Part shown: positions 23,507 to 32,825 of the stretch, one piece after another | Numbering within the stretch: position 1 is the stretch's first letter | How the letters are laid out: each line of letters opens with the position of its first letter | From: Hyparrhenia diplandra | Lineage: Eukaryota; Streptophyta; Magnoliopsida; Poales; Poaceae | Reading direction: 5' to 3' | DNA length: 64,000 nucleotides | Assembly (NCBI GenBank): GCA_015847255.1 | Contig: JADLZK010008580.1 | Location: 16,639-80,638 of the forward strand | The notes under the pieces: generated by a model | What the model was told of the DNA's origin: nothing | What the model saw: the letters and a program-made list of their open reading frames with translations, nothing else | The model's database searches: none | Made by a program: the position numbers and the translations under genes

Positions 23507-24927
23507 GTTGATTCCAGTCAGAGATTTTTGGGGAATAGTGTTGTACCTGGTTGAATCTCATCTGCGTGAAATCTGAGTTCGATCTATGGAGTATGGAGTC
23601 AGATCTCGTTGAGTCTTGGCTCCGCATTTTCTGTGTTCTTATTTGTTCGCAGGTTCGTCGGTATTTCCAGCTAGCTGTCGTGGGTTTGCAGGTCAGTACG
23701 GGTGCTCCAAACAAGGGGACACAGCAGCGCCTGCCCTTGGTTCGTGAGGCCTGAGTTCCTCGCCGGTGCCTGGCCTGCAGCTCGTGTTTTCGTCGCTCGT
23801 GCACAGCAGAGCTGCAACTCCCTGCCGAGCAGGTAAGAAGATAAGCAGAGATCTTTAGCTTGTTCAATTTTCTATTCTGAGCAACAGCAATCAGTTTCTA
23901 CGGTGCTTTCAAGCTTCAAGCTTTTGTACGCAATTGATTTTTCAACCGTGAGCTACTACTTCAAGCAATCATTAGCTAATTATTGGAGCTTTAATTTATT
24001 TACTTGACAAGAGTAGTATTCATGGTATACAAAGATTGCTGCTTGCTGTGTACGTGTTACTTCTCTGCAGGTTCAAGGCTCGCTGCTTGTGTGCAGGTTA
24101 TCAGCAAGGATTTCCAGTTAGCTCATATTTTCTTTAAGCTGGTCATTAGCAGTTTGAGTGCTTTTCCTTCCAGCAGCAGCTTATTCTTTTTTGTGCTTGA
24201 TCTGTTTAGCTACAGAGTTCCAGGGCTTAGCATATGTGCAGTAGCATGTCCTCGATGCTTGAGCTTTGATTCGATTTATTTAGCTTGGAGTGCTCTCAGC
24301 TTGCAAGCTGCTGGTTCCTGGTTGTTGCTTGTTTCTGATTGGTGCACTTGGGTGCGGTGCTAAGCTACAAGAGAAATTTTATTGAACAACTTCAGCTAGC
24401 AGGTGCTTTGGCTTGGACGTGTTGCTGTTTTCAGCATTAGAAGCAAGCAACTTTTCAAGTTTCAGTTTGGCTCAAATCTCCGTCTTGATCTTTTTTGTCC
24501 GTCGTTCGTCTTTTTTGATCCGATTTGCAATCCGGTTCTTGCGTTGGCTTTCTATCTCGAGAAATTTTCCTAGGTACTCTCATCACGAGTTGACGTTGGT
24601 ATTTTAGTTTCGGGAACTCACTTCTTCTCTATAGAAGTTGAGTGACTCTTTTTAGTCCTCGGTTCGGCCTTTGCTCTTGTCGGCCGTGTGCGATAGTTTG
24701 AGGTGTCCCGGCTGTGTTCATAGGGAACATCCACCCAATCATTTGGGTCGTGGACATCTCGGTGCTCTCTTTCTTTCGTGACACCTTGCTACTAGTTAGC
24801 ACGTGTGTTACTCGTCTCCCGTTTGAGTTTGTTTTTGAGTTTGGGGGTTGAGCCGATGACCCAAAAGTGAAAAGGAAAATTGAGGCTCCCATTCACCCCT
24901 CTCGGGTCGCCGTTTCGGTCCTTCAAT

Positions 24928-24940
24928 TGGTATCGAAGTC
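24928..24940 (+). other. Degenerate primer-binding site (tRNA-iMet type)
   Basis: TGGTATCGAAGTC lies immediately after a plausible LTR end (TTCA) and ~50 bp before gag. It is close to TGGTATCAGAGC, the initiator-Met tRNA complement used by Copia elements, with a few changed bases. Confidence 0.6.
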
Positions 24941-24990
24941 GGTTAGGATCACTTCCACCCTAATCGGTCCGTGATCCGCAAGAAGGCGAC

Positions 24991-25835
24991 ATGGATCGTG
25001 CTTTCGGCCACTTTGGCAAACCTCCGGAGTTCGATGGCACCAACTATCCCTATTAGAAGATTAAGATGCAAGCACACCTTATGGGGATGGATTAGAGAGT
25101 GTGGGAGATTGTCGATGATGAGAACTACCAAGTGCTAGCCGCTCGAGTGGGTGAGGAACAAATAGCCCAACACAATGCCAACAACCGAGCGAGGAGTGTT
25201 TTGTTCTCTAGCCTCAAAGACACTTGAGTTTGAGAGAGTTGCCACTTTGTGAGACTACTCGTGAGGTGTGGAGAACACTTGAGAGTTACCACGAGGGAAC
25301 CCCACAAGTCAAGGCCCGCCTATATATGAGACCTACAAGAGAGAGTACAACAACCTAATCCAGCTTGATGGCGAGTCCATCGATTCTCTCTTTGCCCGGG
25401 TTTGGGACGATGCGCAACAAGCTCTGGGGCGAACAAGCCTTCGAGAGGCTTGATGATCACGAAGGCGATCGCGGCTCTTGTACGCTTTGGATCGGAAGGT
25501 GTGGGATGTGAAGGTGTCCGCGATCATGGAGTCCGCCAACTCACGACACCCTCACACCCGACGAGCTTTACAAGCAAGCTCAAGTCCTCCGAGATCGAGG
25601 CCCGGATCGGAAGCTCAAGAACCCATTCGCGCCGAAGCGTTGCACTTGTCTCGGGTAAGGCGCGGTTCCGGTTTCCGCTAACCCATCATAGATCTCTTTT
25701 GCCTTGTCTTCTTTGGTGTGCGTGACGAGAGGAGTAGTTGGAGTGCCTTGGGGACGGCGAGGCGGCTCGTCATCGGCCGATTCTCGCGGTTCCATAACAA
25801 CCGCTTGAACCGTCGGCGTGGCGGCTCCCTTCCTA
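24991..25835 (+). pseudogene. Copia retrotransposon gag (UBN2-type), broken
   Basis: The start at 24991 gives MDRAFGHFGKPPEFDGTNYP, the canonical N-terminus of grass Copia gag. Further family pieces are VWEIVDDENYQVLAA, then in shifted frames EVWRTLESYHEGTPQVKARL, ESIDSLFARV, KVWDVKVSAIMESA and GRFSRFHNNRLNRRRGG. In-frame TAG codons at 25054 and 25093 stand where Trp (TGG) is expected, and several frameshifts follow. No zinc knuckle, protease, integrase or RT follows, because homology stops near 25840. The element is a dead, 3'-truncated copy between two MATH-BTB genes. Confidence 0.8.
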
Positions 25836-26396
25836 GCTCAGCGCTATGACCTTGACCTCCTACGCCGGCGACGCTTCCTCATGGGCCTCGGGCCGGCAAG
25901 GCTTGCCAAGGTAGGCGTGCTTTCGTGTCGGCCCAACCCAAAAAGACGGCCCAGACTCGGTTCGGCACAGCCCGGGAGGCATGCCGTGCCGCCCAACCTT
26001 ATTCGGGCCGTGCCAGGCCGAAGCCGGGCCGCAGGCCGTTGGCCAGCTATATCATCGCATAGAATGTGTTTCCCTTTGATTCGAGTGTTTCCATCTTTAG
26101 CTCACGGGACCTGATTGCATGATTTGAATACGATTTCTTAAAAAACGCCGTAGAGTTTGTTTTCTTTTTAAAACAAATATGAGCTGGCTGTCTCTGATCC
26201 GTCCTCTATCCATCCATAAACAGAAAAAGAGGCCTTGTCGAGTCTGAATTGCAGTTGGATATAATTTCCATGTCTGCAGATGCAGCATCAGTTAAAAGGC
26301 TGCCTCCTCCCTCGTTTGTATTCCCTCCCCCTCAAGCCTCTAGACCCTGTTAGACTCTCGCGAAGTCGCACTTGTCCCGCCGCCTCGACGACGATC
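25836..26396. other. Upstream flank of second MATH-BTB gene
   Basis: A GC-rich block at 25880-26030 with repeated GGCC and GCCGTGCC phrases looks like a fragment of another DNA transposon. The rest is the promoter/leader side of the gene. The frame open from 26280 runs into the gene but residues before 26397 show no family similarity. Confidence 0.4.
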
Positions 26397-27491
26397 ATGG
26401 CCGACCAGAAAGCATGCGCTGCCTTAACCGCCCGGGAGTCCAAGTCCTTCAATTTCAGAGTAAACTACTCGACCACTAGACGTCTCCACGAGTGCGTCGA
26501 CATTGACGTCCCCTTCCCTTCGGGTGCCGGCTTCAAGTGCGCCGCCAAGTACTGGCCGAGGTGGACCGAGACTCACATCAAGATATCCGTGGTGATCACA
26601 TTCACTCGCACGGATGACCAGCAGCAGAGGCACAGGCTCCTGGCGGCGCATATTGATCTGCCGGCTAGGACCGGCCTGGCATCTCCTCCTGCATCGGTGA
26701 AACGAGAAACCACAGATTGCAATGTCAAACGAGAAGCCTGCACCACCACTGATTGCTGCAAGGAACACATCTCTTTGATCGCAAAGAGGGTCGACGTCGA
26801 GGCAAGGTGCGTCGTGGAGGACCACTTCACCGCGATTTGCACGGTGACTGTCTCCAAAGGCTGGCCGCCCTTGCCGTTGTTGACTCTTCCTAGGCTAGAG
26901 CTTGACATTCTCAAGACCTCCGATCTCACCGACGTCTCCTTCCAAGTCGACGGGGAGACATTCAGGGCGCACCGCCTCGTGCTCGCGGCGCGCTCTCCAG
27001 TGTTCAGGGCCGAGCTCTTCGGCCAAACCCAAACGGCTGAAGGCCAGCAGCAGCAGCAGCCGCAGCCGCCGCAGGCGAGCTCGCCGATCGCCGTCCGGCA
27101 GGTTCAGGACATGAAGGCATCCACCTTCAGATCCATGCTCCATTACATGTACCACGGCTTGCTACCTGCTCCAGATACGGACGCTGATTGCCGGGTGTTG
27201 GAGTTCCAGAATCTATACGTTGCTGCCGACAAGTACGGGCTGGACACCCTGAAGCAGACGTGCGAGGAGATACTATGCACTGGAGTCAACAAAGAGACGG
27301 TGCTGCCAAACTTTGTGTTCGCCGAAGAGCACGCGTGCCTGAAGCTCAAGTCCAGGTGCCTCGATTTCCTCGCGGTCGGCGAAAACTTCAAGGCGGTGGC
27401 GGTCACCAACGAGTACATCAACCTGATGAACAAGGAGCCGGCTTTACTTGACCATGTGCAGAACCGGTTCAAGAGGCCACGACTATCGTGA
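26397..27491 (+). CDS. MATH-BTB domain protein (BPM-like CUL3 substrate adaptor), paralogue
   Basis: 364 residues from Met at 26397 (start MADQKACAALTARES); an upstream in-frame Met at 26280 adds 39 residues without family character. The MATH domain spans about residues 16-155, including KYWPRWTETHIKISVVI and EDHFTAICTVTV. The BTB domain spans about 175-295, with DLTDVSFQVDGETFRAHRLV, SPVFRAELFG and YMYHGLLP. Two insertions distinguish it from its neighbour: a ~25-residue Cys/Thr-rich stretch inside MATH (about 100-126) and a Gln/Pro-rich loop inside BTB (about 212-228). The tail ends KRPRLS, a possible short nuclear signal. Intact and single exon. Tandem duplication with the gene at 20.2 kb is inferred from orientation and shared architecture; substrate unknown. 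Confidence 0.93.
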   Translation: MADQKACAALTARESKSFNFRVNYSTTRRLHECVDIDVPFPSGAGFKCAAKYWPRWTETHIKISVVITFTRTDDQQQRHRLLAAHIDLPARTGLASPPASVKRETTDCNVKREACTTTDCCKEHISLIAKRVDVEARCVVEDHFTAICTVTVSKGWPPLPLLTLPRLELDILKTSDLTDVSFQVDGETFRAHRLVLAARSPVFRAELFGQTQTAEGQQQQQPQPPQASSPIAVRQVQDMKASTFRSMLHYMYHGLLPAPDTDADCRVLEFQNLYVAADKYGLDTLKQTCEEILCTGVNKETVLPNFVFAEEHACLKLKSRCLDFLAVGENFKAVAVTNEYINLMNKEPALLDHVQNRFKRPRLS

Positions 27492-28936
27492 GCAGAGCAC
27501 CCAGATTTAGTTGTGGAGTTGTTGGGCGTGATCAGTTATATATATCGAGTTTTGGCGTCATCAGTTAGTTTGATTAGCAGCATAGAAAGTTCAAGTATTT
27601 TTATTTTCTAGATGGTTAGCAGTGTGCAGTAATCTTCTATAAACCTGGTGAAACAAAAGCATTGTACGCTCCCCTCTCAATAGAGCACTGTAATGCATAT
27701 GGCCGTCCGATCGATCTTTCTTTTTTTGCGTTTGTCTGAACTTCTGAGGTTGTCGTAATTTTTTTTTTTCCTACAAACAATAGTGAAACAAAACAACATA
27801 TTAGCAGCAAGCTATCAATAGGGGAATGTTATTAGAAGGAGGATTCAGATGCTGCTTTGAATATGATCTGTTAGTACTTCAGCTTCAGTTCAGGGCTCCG
27901 GACCATGTGATTGACTCTGAATATGATCTATAAAGGGATTGCGCCATGGCAGGAGACTTTGAAGCAGAGCAATCCGTTCATCTGACGACAATATATAGGA
28001 GTGGCACGGCTGAAGTGGAGTACTGAGGGATGCACTCCCAGATTCTGTACTTACTGCCCAAATGGAAGGAAATCATAGCCTTAGCTTGAACTACAAAATA
28101 ATGTGCTGACTCACATCAAGATATCTGAATAATGTGCATGTTAATACTAAAGATTTGGGATAATTCCATTATATATATGGACACCAACTTTTCTTATCTC
28201 GGGTCATAATTCAACAACAAAAATGTTCGACATCGACAACCATACATATTAACATGTCAGCGCCGTAGTTTGACTATGAAGTTTAAAACCTTCTTTTTCC
28301 AATCTGTACACAAGTATCAAAAATGCACCAAGACCCAGCATCTCCCCACCATCGACAACTGCCATGGAAGAACGAAAACTCCTTACTTGGCACGAAAACT
28401 CCTTACTTTCATAGTCTTGTTCTCCCTGTAAAAAATATGTCAGTATTTTAGCCTGTTTATAAATGCATGAAAACTAAATGACATACTTGAATCATACTTG
28501 GTTGATACGAACATTTGTCACTTCACCTAGGCCACAAAGTGTTCTATCCCTGCGTGAAGGGCTACCAGCTAGTTTTTATAGTTTCTAGTGAGTTCTATAA
28601 CAACACTAAGTCATAAATCATATTCCAGTCCGATTGAATTCTTCACAATTTTCTATTGCGCTGGAATCGTTCTGTGCCTGGAACAGCTCGTTCCGAAAGG
28701 ACCGAATGTAGCTCTAGGGTTTTTTTTTTTTTTTTTTTCTCTACTAGGGAAATAGCTTCAATGGGGGAAAGGAGAATGTGGATAGGAGATGATGAGGGGA
28801 GGGAGTACGAGTGCTCCACGATGCGGTTGCTGGTCCTTATGTGAGCATTTTTTGTAGGAAAAATTTTAAGCTCTTGTTGAGAGTTTTTTGGACGGAGTTA
28901 TTTCTTTTCCTATACTGTTCTCGACCAATATAAAAA
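27492..28936. other. 3' flank and intergenic
   Basis: AT-rich 3' UTR-like sequence with no further ORF of interest. T runs occur at 27717-27726, 27759-27768 and 28721-28738. Nothing else recognised. Confidence 0.4.
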
Positions 28937-29689
28937 AGAAAAAAGTCCACATTTACTCCCTCAACTATCATAGAAGTTCACTTTTTTTCCCTCAACTTCA
29001 GCCCCCGGACAAATCACCTCCCTCAACTTTTCAAACCATGCATTTTTTCCTCCCTCGGGCGGTCTTGAAGGCGGTTTTGCTCAGTAACTCCGGGTTTGCT
29101 ACAGTTACCCCGGATTTGCTACAGTGTCCATTCCTTTCTTTTTTTTTAAAAAAAATTCGGTTGAATCTTTGAAAAATCATAATAAATCATAGAAAAATCA
29201 TAAAATAAAAAATCTAGTTTCGTTGGACTCCACATGAGTAGATCTACACAGTGAATATATAATATGATATGCTTTAGTACAAAGTTCTACACAGTGAATA
29301 TATAATTAATTAAAAGAATTCATAGTCGCAAATTCTATAATTATTTTTTGAACTAAAGCATATCATATTATATATTCACTGTGTGTAGATCTACTCATGT
29401 GAGTCCAACAAAACTTAATTTTTTATTTTATGATTTTTTTATGATTTTTCAAAAGATTCAACCGAAATTTAAGAAACAAAGAAAAGACAAAGGAACGGAC
29501 ACTGAAGCAAACCCCCGGTTATACTGTAGCAAACCCCGAGTTACTGTTGTTAAAACCACCTTCTAAAACCACCCGAGGGAGGAAAAATGCATGGTTTGAA
29601 AAGTTGAGGGAGTTGATTTGTCAGTTTTGAAGTTGGGCGGCGAAGCGGAACTTTCGCGATAGTTGGAGGAGGGAATGTGGACTTTTTCC
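28937..29689. mobile_element. Foldback Mutator-like element with long inverted arms
   Basis: Two inverted arms of about 350 bp meet near 29310. Left-arm phrases such as AGTCCACATT, CTCAACTTTTCAAACCATGC, TTCCTCCCTCGGG and GTTTGCTACAGT recur inverted in the right arm. Both outer flanks carry ATATAAAAA (28928-28936 and 29690-29698), a 9-bp duplication as left by Mutator-like transposases; it is AT-rich, so chance is not excluded. No coding capacity. It ends ~130 bp before the promoter motifs of the cysteine desulfurase gene. A related element lies at 39.0-39.4 kb. Confidence 0.75.
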
Positions 29690-29818
29690 ATATAAAAATG
29701 TTTCAACGGTGAAAACTCTTGCGGACTGAGTTTCAGCTCGAACGACAGCCCGTTTTTTTTTTTTTTTTTTGGCCCGGTATCAAGCCTGCTACAAAGGCTA
29801 AAAGGCCAAAATGTTTAC

Positions 29819-30227
29819 AGCCCAACATAACTCCTAACCCTAAGCCATTCCCATGTCCATCGGTCCTTTCCCAGCAGCGCCGCAAGAAAAACGAAAAGCA
29901 GCGCCGCAATTCTTCCCTCGATCTCGCTGAAACATGGACCTTCCCCTGCTGAAACATGGAAGCGGGCCTCGGGCTGGGCACTTACTAGGGCGCTTGTGGA
30001 CTCAGTTTCCCAAACCTAACACCTGTAGGCTCAGCCCATATCCTTGCGTGGCCCACTTCCCTTGCTCCTCCTCCCTCTGCATCGCTGCGGCAGCGGCGCG
30101 TCGCGTTCCCAAATCGGCAATTCCCAAATCGCTTCCTCCACCAAAAAACGCGAGCTCAGCGGCGGCGCCCCCACCTCTAACCCTCCCCTGAACCCTACCC
30201 CCTCCTCGCCGGTCGCCACCCCACGAA
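29819..30227 (+). promoter_or_regulatory. Promoter/leader of NFS1-type gene: telo-box and site II motifs
   Basis: AACCCTAA (29836-29843) is a telo box. Several site II-like TGGGCC/TGGGCT motifs occur on either strand: AGCCCAA (29819), TGGGCA (29974), AGCCCAT (30033) and GGCCCAC (30050). In plants this combination marks promoters of housekeeping, ribosomal and mitochondrial-protein genes, consistent with the downstream gene. The transcription start is not determined. Confidence 0.5.
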
Positions 30228-31589
30228 ATGGCCCTCTCCCGCCGCCTCCTCCCGCTCTTCCTCCGCCGCGGGGCCCCCCGCCCCGTCCCAGCCCGCGCGC
30301 TCTCCACGGCCGCCGCCCCCGCGGCGGCGTCCTCGGAGGAGGACGAGGAGTCCATCACCGTCAAGGGCGTGCGCATCTCGGGCCGCCCTCTCTACATGGA
30401 CATGCAGGCGACGACCCCCGTCGACCCGCGCGTCCTCGACGCCATGCTCCCCTTCTACCTCTCCCGCTACGGGAACCCTCACTCCCGCACCCACCTCTAC
30501 GGCTGGGAGTCGGACGCCGCCGTCGAGGACGCGCGCGCCCGCGTCGCCTCCCTCGTCGGCGCCGACCCGCGCGAGATCTTCTTCACCTCGGGCGCCACCG
30601 AGTGCAACAACATCGCCGTCAAGGGCGTCATGCGCTTCTACCGCGAGCGCCGCCGACACGTCATCACCACGCAGACCGAGCACAAGTGCGTCCTCGACTC
30701 GTGCAGGTACCTGCAGCAGGAGGGCTTCGACGTCACCTACCTCCCCGTGCAAAAGGACGGGCTCGTCGACCTCGCGCAGCTCCAGGACGCCATCCGCCCG
30801 GACACCGGCCTCGTGTCCGTCATGGCCGTCAACAACGAGATCGGCGTCGTCCAGCCGCTCGAGGAGATTGGCCGCATCTGCAAGGAGAAAGGCGTCCCGT
30901 TCCACACTGACGCTGCGCAGGCGCTCGGGAAGATCCCGATTGATGTCAACAGGATGGGGATTGGGCTCATGTCCCTGTCCGCGCACAAGATTTATGGGCC
31001 CAAGGGCGTGGGAGCCCTCTACCTTCGCCGCCGCCCACGCATCAGGGTGGAGCCTCAGATGAGCGGTGGTGGGCAGGAGCGTGGCATCCGCAGTGGGACT
31101 GTGCCCACGCCTCTTGTTGTTGGATTTGGGGCTGCCTGTGAGATTGCTGCTCAAGAGATGGATTATGACCACAGGCGTGTCAGTGCTCTGCAGCAGAGGC
31201 TGCTTGATGGAATACGATCGCAGATCGATGATGTTGTCATCAATGGAAGCATGGAGCACCGTTACCCAGGCAACCTCAATTTGTCTTTTGCGTATGTCGA
31301 AGGGGAGAGCTTACTGATGGGTCTGAAGGAGGTGGCTGTGTCAAGCGGTAGTGCCTGCACTAGTGCCAGCTTGGAGCCCTCGTATGTGCTGCGGGCACTT
31401 GGGGTGGAGGAGGATATGGCGCACACTTCTATTCGTTTTGGCATCGGTCGCTTTACCACTGAGGAAGAGGTGGACAGAGCAGTTGAGCTTACTGTGCATC
31501 AGGTGAAGAAGCTCCGTGACATGAGCCCACTCTATGAGCTGGCCAAGGAAGGCATTGACCTCAAGAGCATCGAGTGGTCACAACACTGA
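30228..31589 (+). CDS. NFS1: Cysteine desulfurase, mitochondrial (NFS1/IscS type)
   Basis: 453 residues, single exon and intact. An Arg-rich, acid-poor N-terminus (about 1-35) fits a mitochondrial targeting peptide. The enzyme is a PLP-dependent class V aminotransferase-fold protein that takes sulfur from cysteine for Fe-S cluster assembly on ISU scaffolds, with ISD11 and frataxin as partners. Visible landmarks: MDMQATTPVDPRVLDAMLP near 57-75, the TEHKC motif, SAHKIYGPKG with the PLP Lys at 254, RSGTVPTP, and the mobile-loop SSGSACTSASLEP with catalytic Cys at 377. The C-terminus SPLYELAKEGIDL is typical of IscS/NFS1 and separates it from the SufS-like plastid enzyme. ATG context GAAATGG is good. 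GC content is very high at the 5' end and drops steadily, a grass hallmark. Confidence 0.96.
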   Translation: MALSRRLLPLFLRRGAPRPVPARALSTAAAPAAASSEEDEESITVKGVRISGRPLYMDMQATTPVDPRVLDAMLPFYLSRYGNPHSRTHLYGWESDAAVEDARARVASLVGADPREIFFTSGATECNNIAVKGVMRFYRERRRHVITTQTEHKCVLDSCRYLQQEGFDVTYLPVQKDGLVDLAQLQDAIRPDTGLVSVMAVNNEIGVVQPLEEIGRICKEKGVPFHTDAAQALGKIPIDVNRMGIGLMSLSAHKIYGPKGVGALYLRRRPRIRVEPQMSGGGQERGIRSGTVPTPLVVGFGAACEIAAQEMDYDHRRVSALQQRLLDGIRSQIDDVVINGSMEHRYPGNLNLSFAYVEGESLLMGLKEVAVSSGSACTSASLEPSYVLRALGVEEDMAHTSIRFGIGRFTTEEEVDRAVELTVHQVKKLRDMSPLYELAKEGIDLKSIEWSQH

Positions 31590-31620
31590 GGCAGCTTCCA
31601 TGGCAAACGGTCACTCGAAA

Positions 31621-31810
31621 GTGTACACGGATCGCATACATAGGTATATGGCTCTTAGCTGCATGCCCTTTGTTATATCCTGTTTTCTTTCAAAAAGGAT
31701 GATGCCATGGTGCCTGTGTACATGGATTGCATACATAGGAATATGGTTCTTAGCTGCTTGCTGTTTGTTATAGCCTGTTTTCTTTCAAAAGGGATGATGC
31801 CATGGTGCTT
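31621..31810 (+). repeat. 95-bp tandem duplication in the NFS1 3' UTR
   Basis: GTGTACACGGATCGCATACA at 31621 is repeated as GTGTACATGGATTGCATACA at 31716. Both copies continue with TAGG(T/A)ATATGG, TTTGTTATA and TTTTCTTTCAAAA(A/G)GGATG, then GATGCCATGGTGC. The second copy is about 90% identical. It starts 31 bp after the stop codon. Confidence 0.9.
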
Positions 31811-32259
31811 TGTTTACTATCACTTGATAAAATAACCGTGCACTTCTTCAGCATATCTGATGATCTCGTGATTTATTCTGAGCTTACATTTGTGAATCTG
31901 ATATTTTCTCATGATGTTAAAATTAACTGCTGATCAATTTGGAGAAGTGTAACCTAGTAAGATCTTGTTCTGTCCCATTAAATGCAATATTTAGAACAAA
32001 AATAAATCAGATCCTCTAGACCGTGCATCTAAGACCCTTGCTGCTGGTTATACCGATATGTTTGTTATTAATATGGTTCAACAAGTGCCTGTGCACTTCC
32101 AGAAATATGGCATGTACTGTCTTGCTTTTTAGGATATCAACACAAAAATGCTGAGCCCTGGTTAACAAGATTCCATTTTCAATGCCTTTGAGATTGTTTA
32201 TTTCGGGCTGCGCTCTAGGGATTTTTTGGTATTAATTCAAATTAGTACCAACTTGCTCT

Positions 32260-32405
32260 CTCTGATGAAAACTATACTTCACTTTTAGCTTTATCCTAAG
32301 TCAAACTTCACTAAGTCTGACTAGTTTTTTCTAACAATGTATTAACATGTACAGGTTTAAATAAATGCAGTATCAAAAAATAAATGCAGTATCAATACAC
32401 TTTAG
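32260..32405. mobile_element. Stowaway-like MITE fragment
   Basis: The text TTTAGCTTTATCCTAAGTCA followed by AACTT and CTAACAATGTATTAACATGTA matches the left half of common grass Stowaway elements. No right terminus is present. Confidence 0.4.
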
Positions 32406-32511
32406 GGCTTGTTTGGATACCTTAATCCATGTGTGTCGGACTGGTCTGATATGGAATTTAATTGGAGAACTTAATGAAACTAGGTTCATATGTAAATGTT
32501 GGTGCAGTTTC

Positions 32512-32825
32512 TACTCCATCTGTTTCAAACTGTAAATAGTTTTAGCTTTGTCACAAGTCAAGCTTGTCTAACTAGTTTACAGAAAAAATTATTAACATAT
32601 ACATTTCGTGGTGTATCAAATAAAAATCAATATATTTTCGTGTTTGTGTTTGGGGGTTAAAACCCTTTTTTTTTTTGTATTTTTGACTGGGTATTTCGCC
32701 CTTTTTTTCTTCCTCTTAATATATTGATACGCAGCCCTCCTGCGTGTTTGAGAAAAAAACATCAATATATTTCATGGTGTATCTAATCTAATCTAATGAA
32801 TCTAATTTGATGTTGTAACTATAAA
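32512..32825. mobile_element. Stowaway-like MITE interrupted by a retroposon
   Basis: It begins CTCCATCTGTTTCAAACTG after a TA, then TTAGCTTTGTCACAAGTCAA. The body is split at 32637 by a short retroposed insertion and resumes at 32761 with the duplicated target. The right terminus is not recognisable, so the element is probably truncated. Confidence 0.5.
32638..32760 (+). mobile_element. Short retroposon (SINE or truncated LINE tail) with 12-bp TSD
   Basis: A 123-bp insertion flanked by ATCAATATATTT at 32626-32637 and 32761-32772. Its 3' part reads TTAATATATTGATACGCAG, CCCTCCTGCGTG and ends GAGAAAAAAAC, a 3' end shared by many grass SINE/LINE tails. The orientation is plus, with the A-tail at the right. 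The clean target duplication indicates target-primed insertion. Confidence 0.75.

Larger units (their letters stand above)
22000..24927 (+). mobile_element. Probable Copia LTR and leader (degraded)
   Basis: This stretch precedes a degenerate primer-binding site at 24928 and a Copia gag, so it should contain the 5' LTR. It starts near TGTGTTTAGTTTTGTGATTG and ends GGTCCTTCA, giving plausible TG...CA ends. It is enlarged by a nested MITE (23007-23506) and a 35-bp tandem block (22421-22555). No 3' LTR partner was recognised in the window, so the length and start remain uncertain. Confidence 0.35.

Noticed and set aside
30044..30910. Plus-strand 288-codon ORF overlapping NFS1 in another frame
   Set aside because: Arg/Pro-rich out-of-frame translation of the same GC-rich exon.
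30195..31259. Minus-strand ORF of 354 codons opposite NFS1
   Set aside because: Antisense shadow of the GC-rich NFS1 coding region; composition-driven openness and no family similarity.
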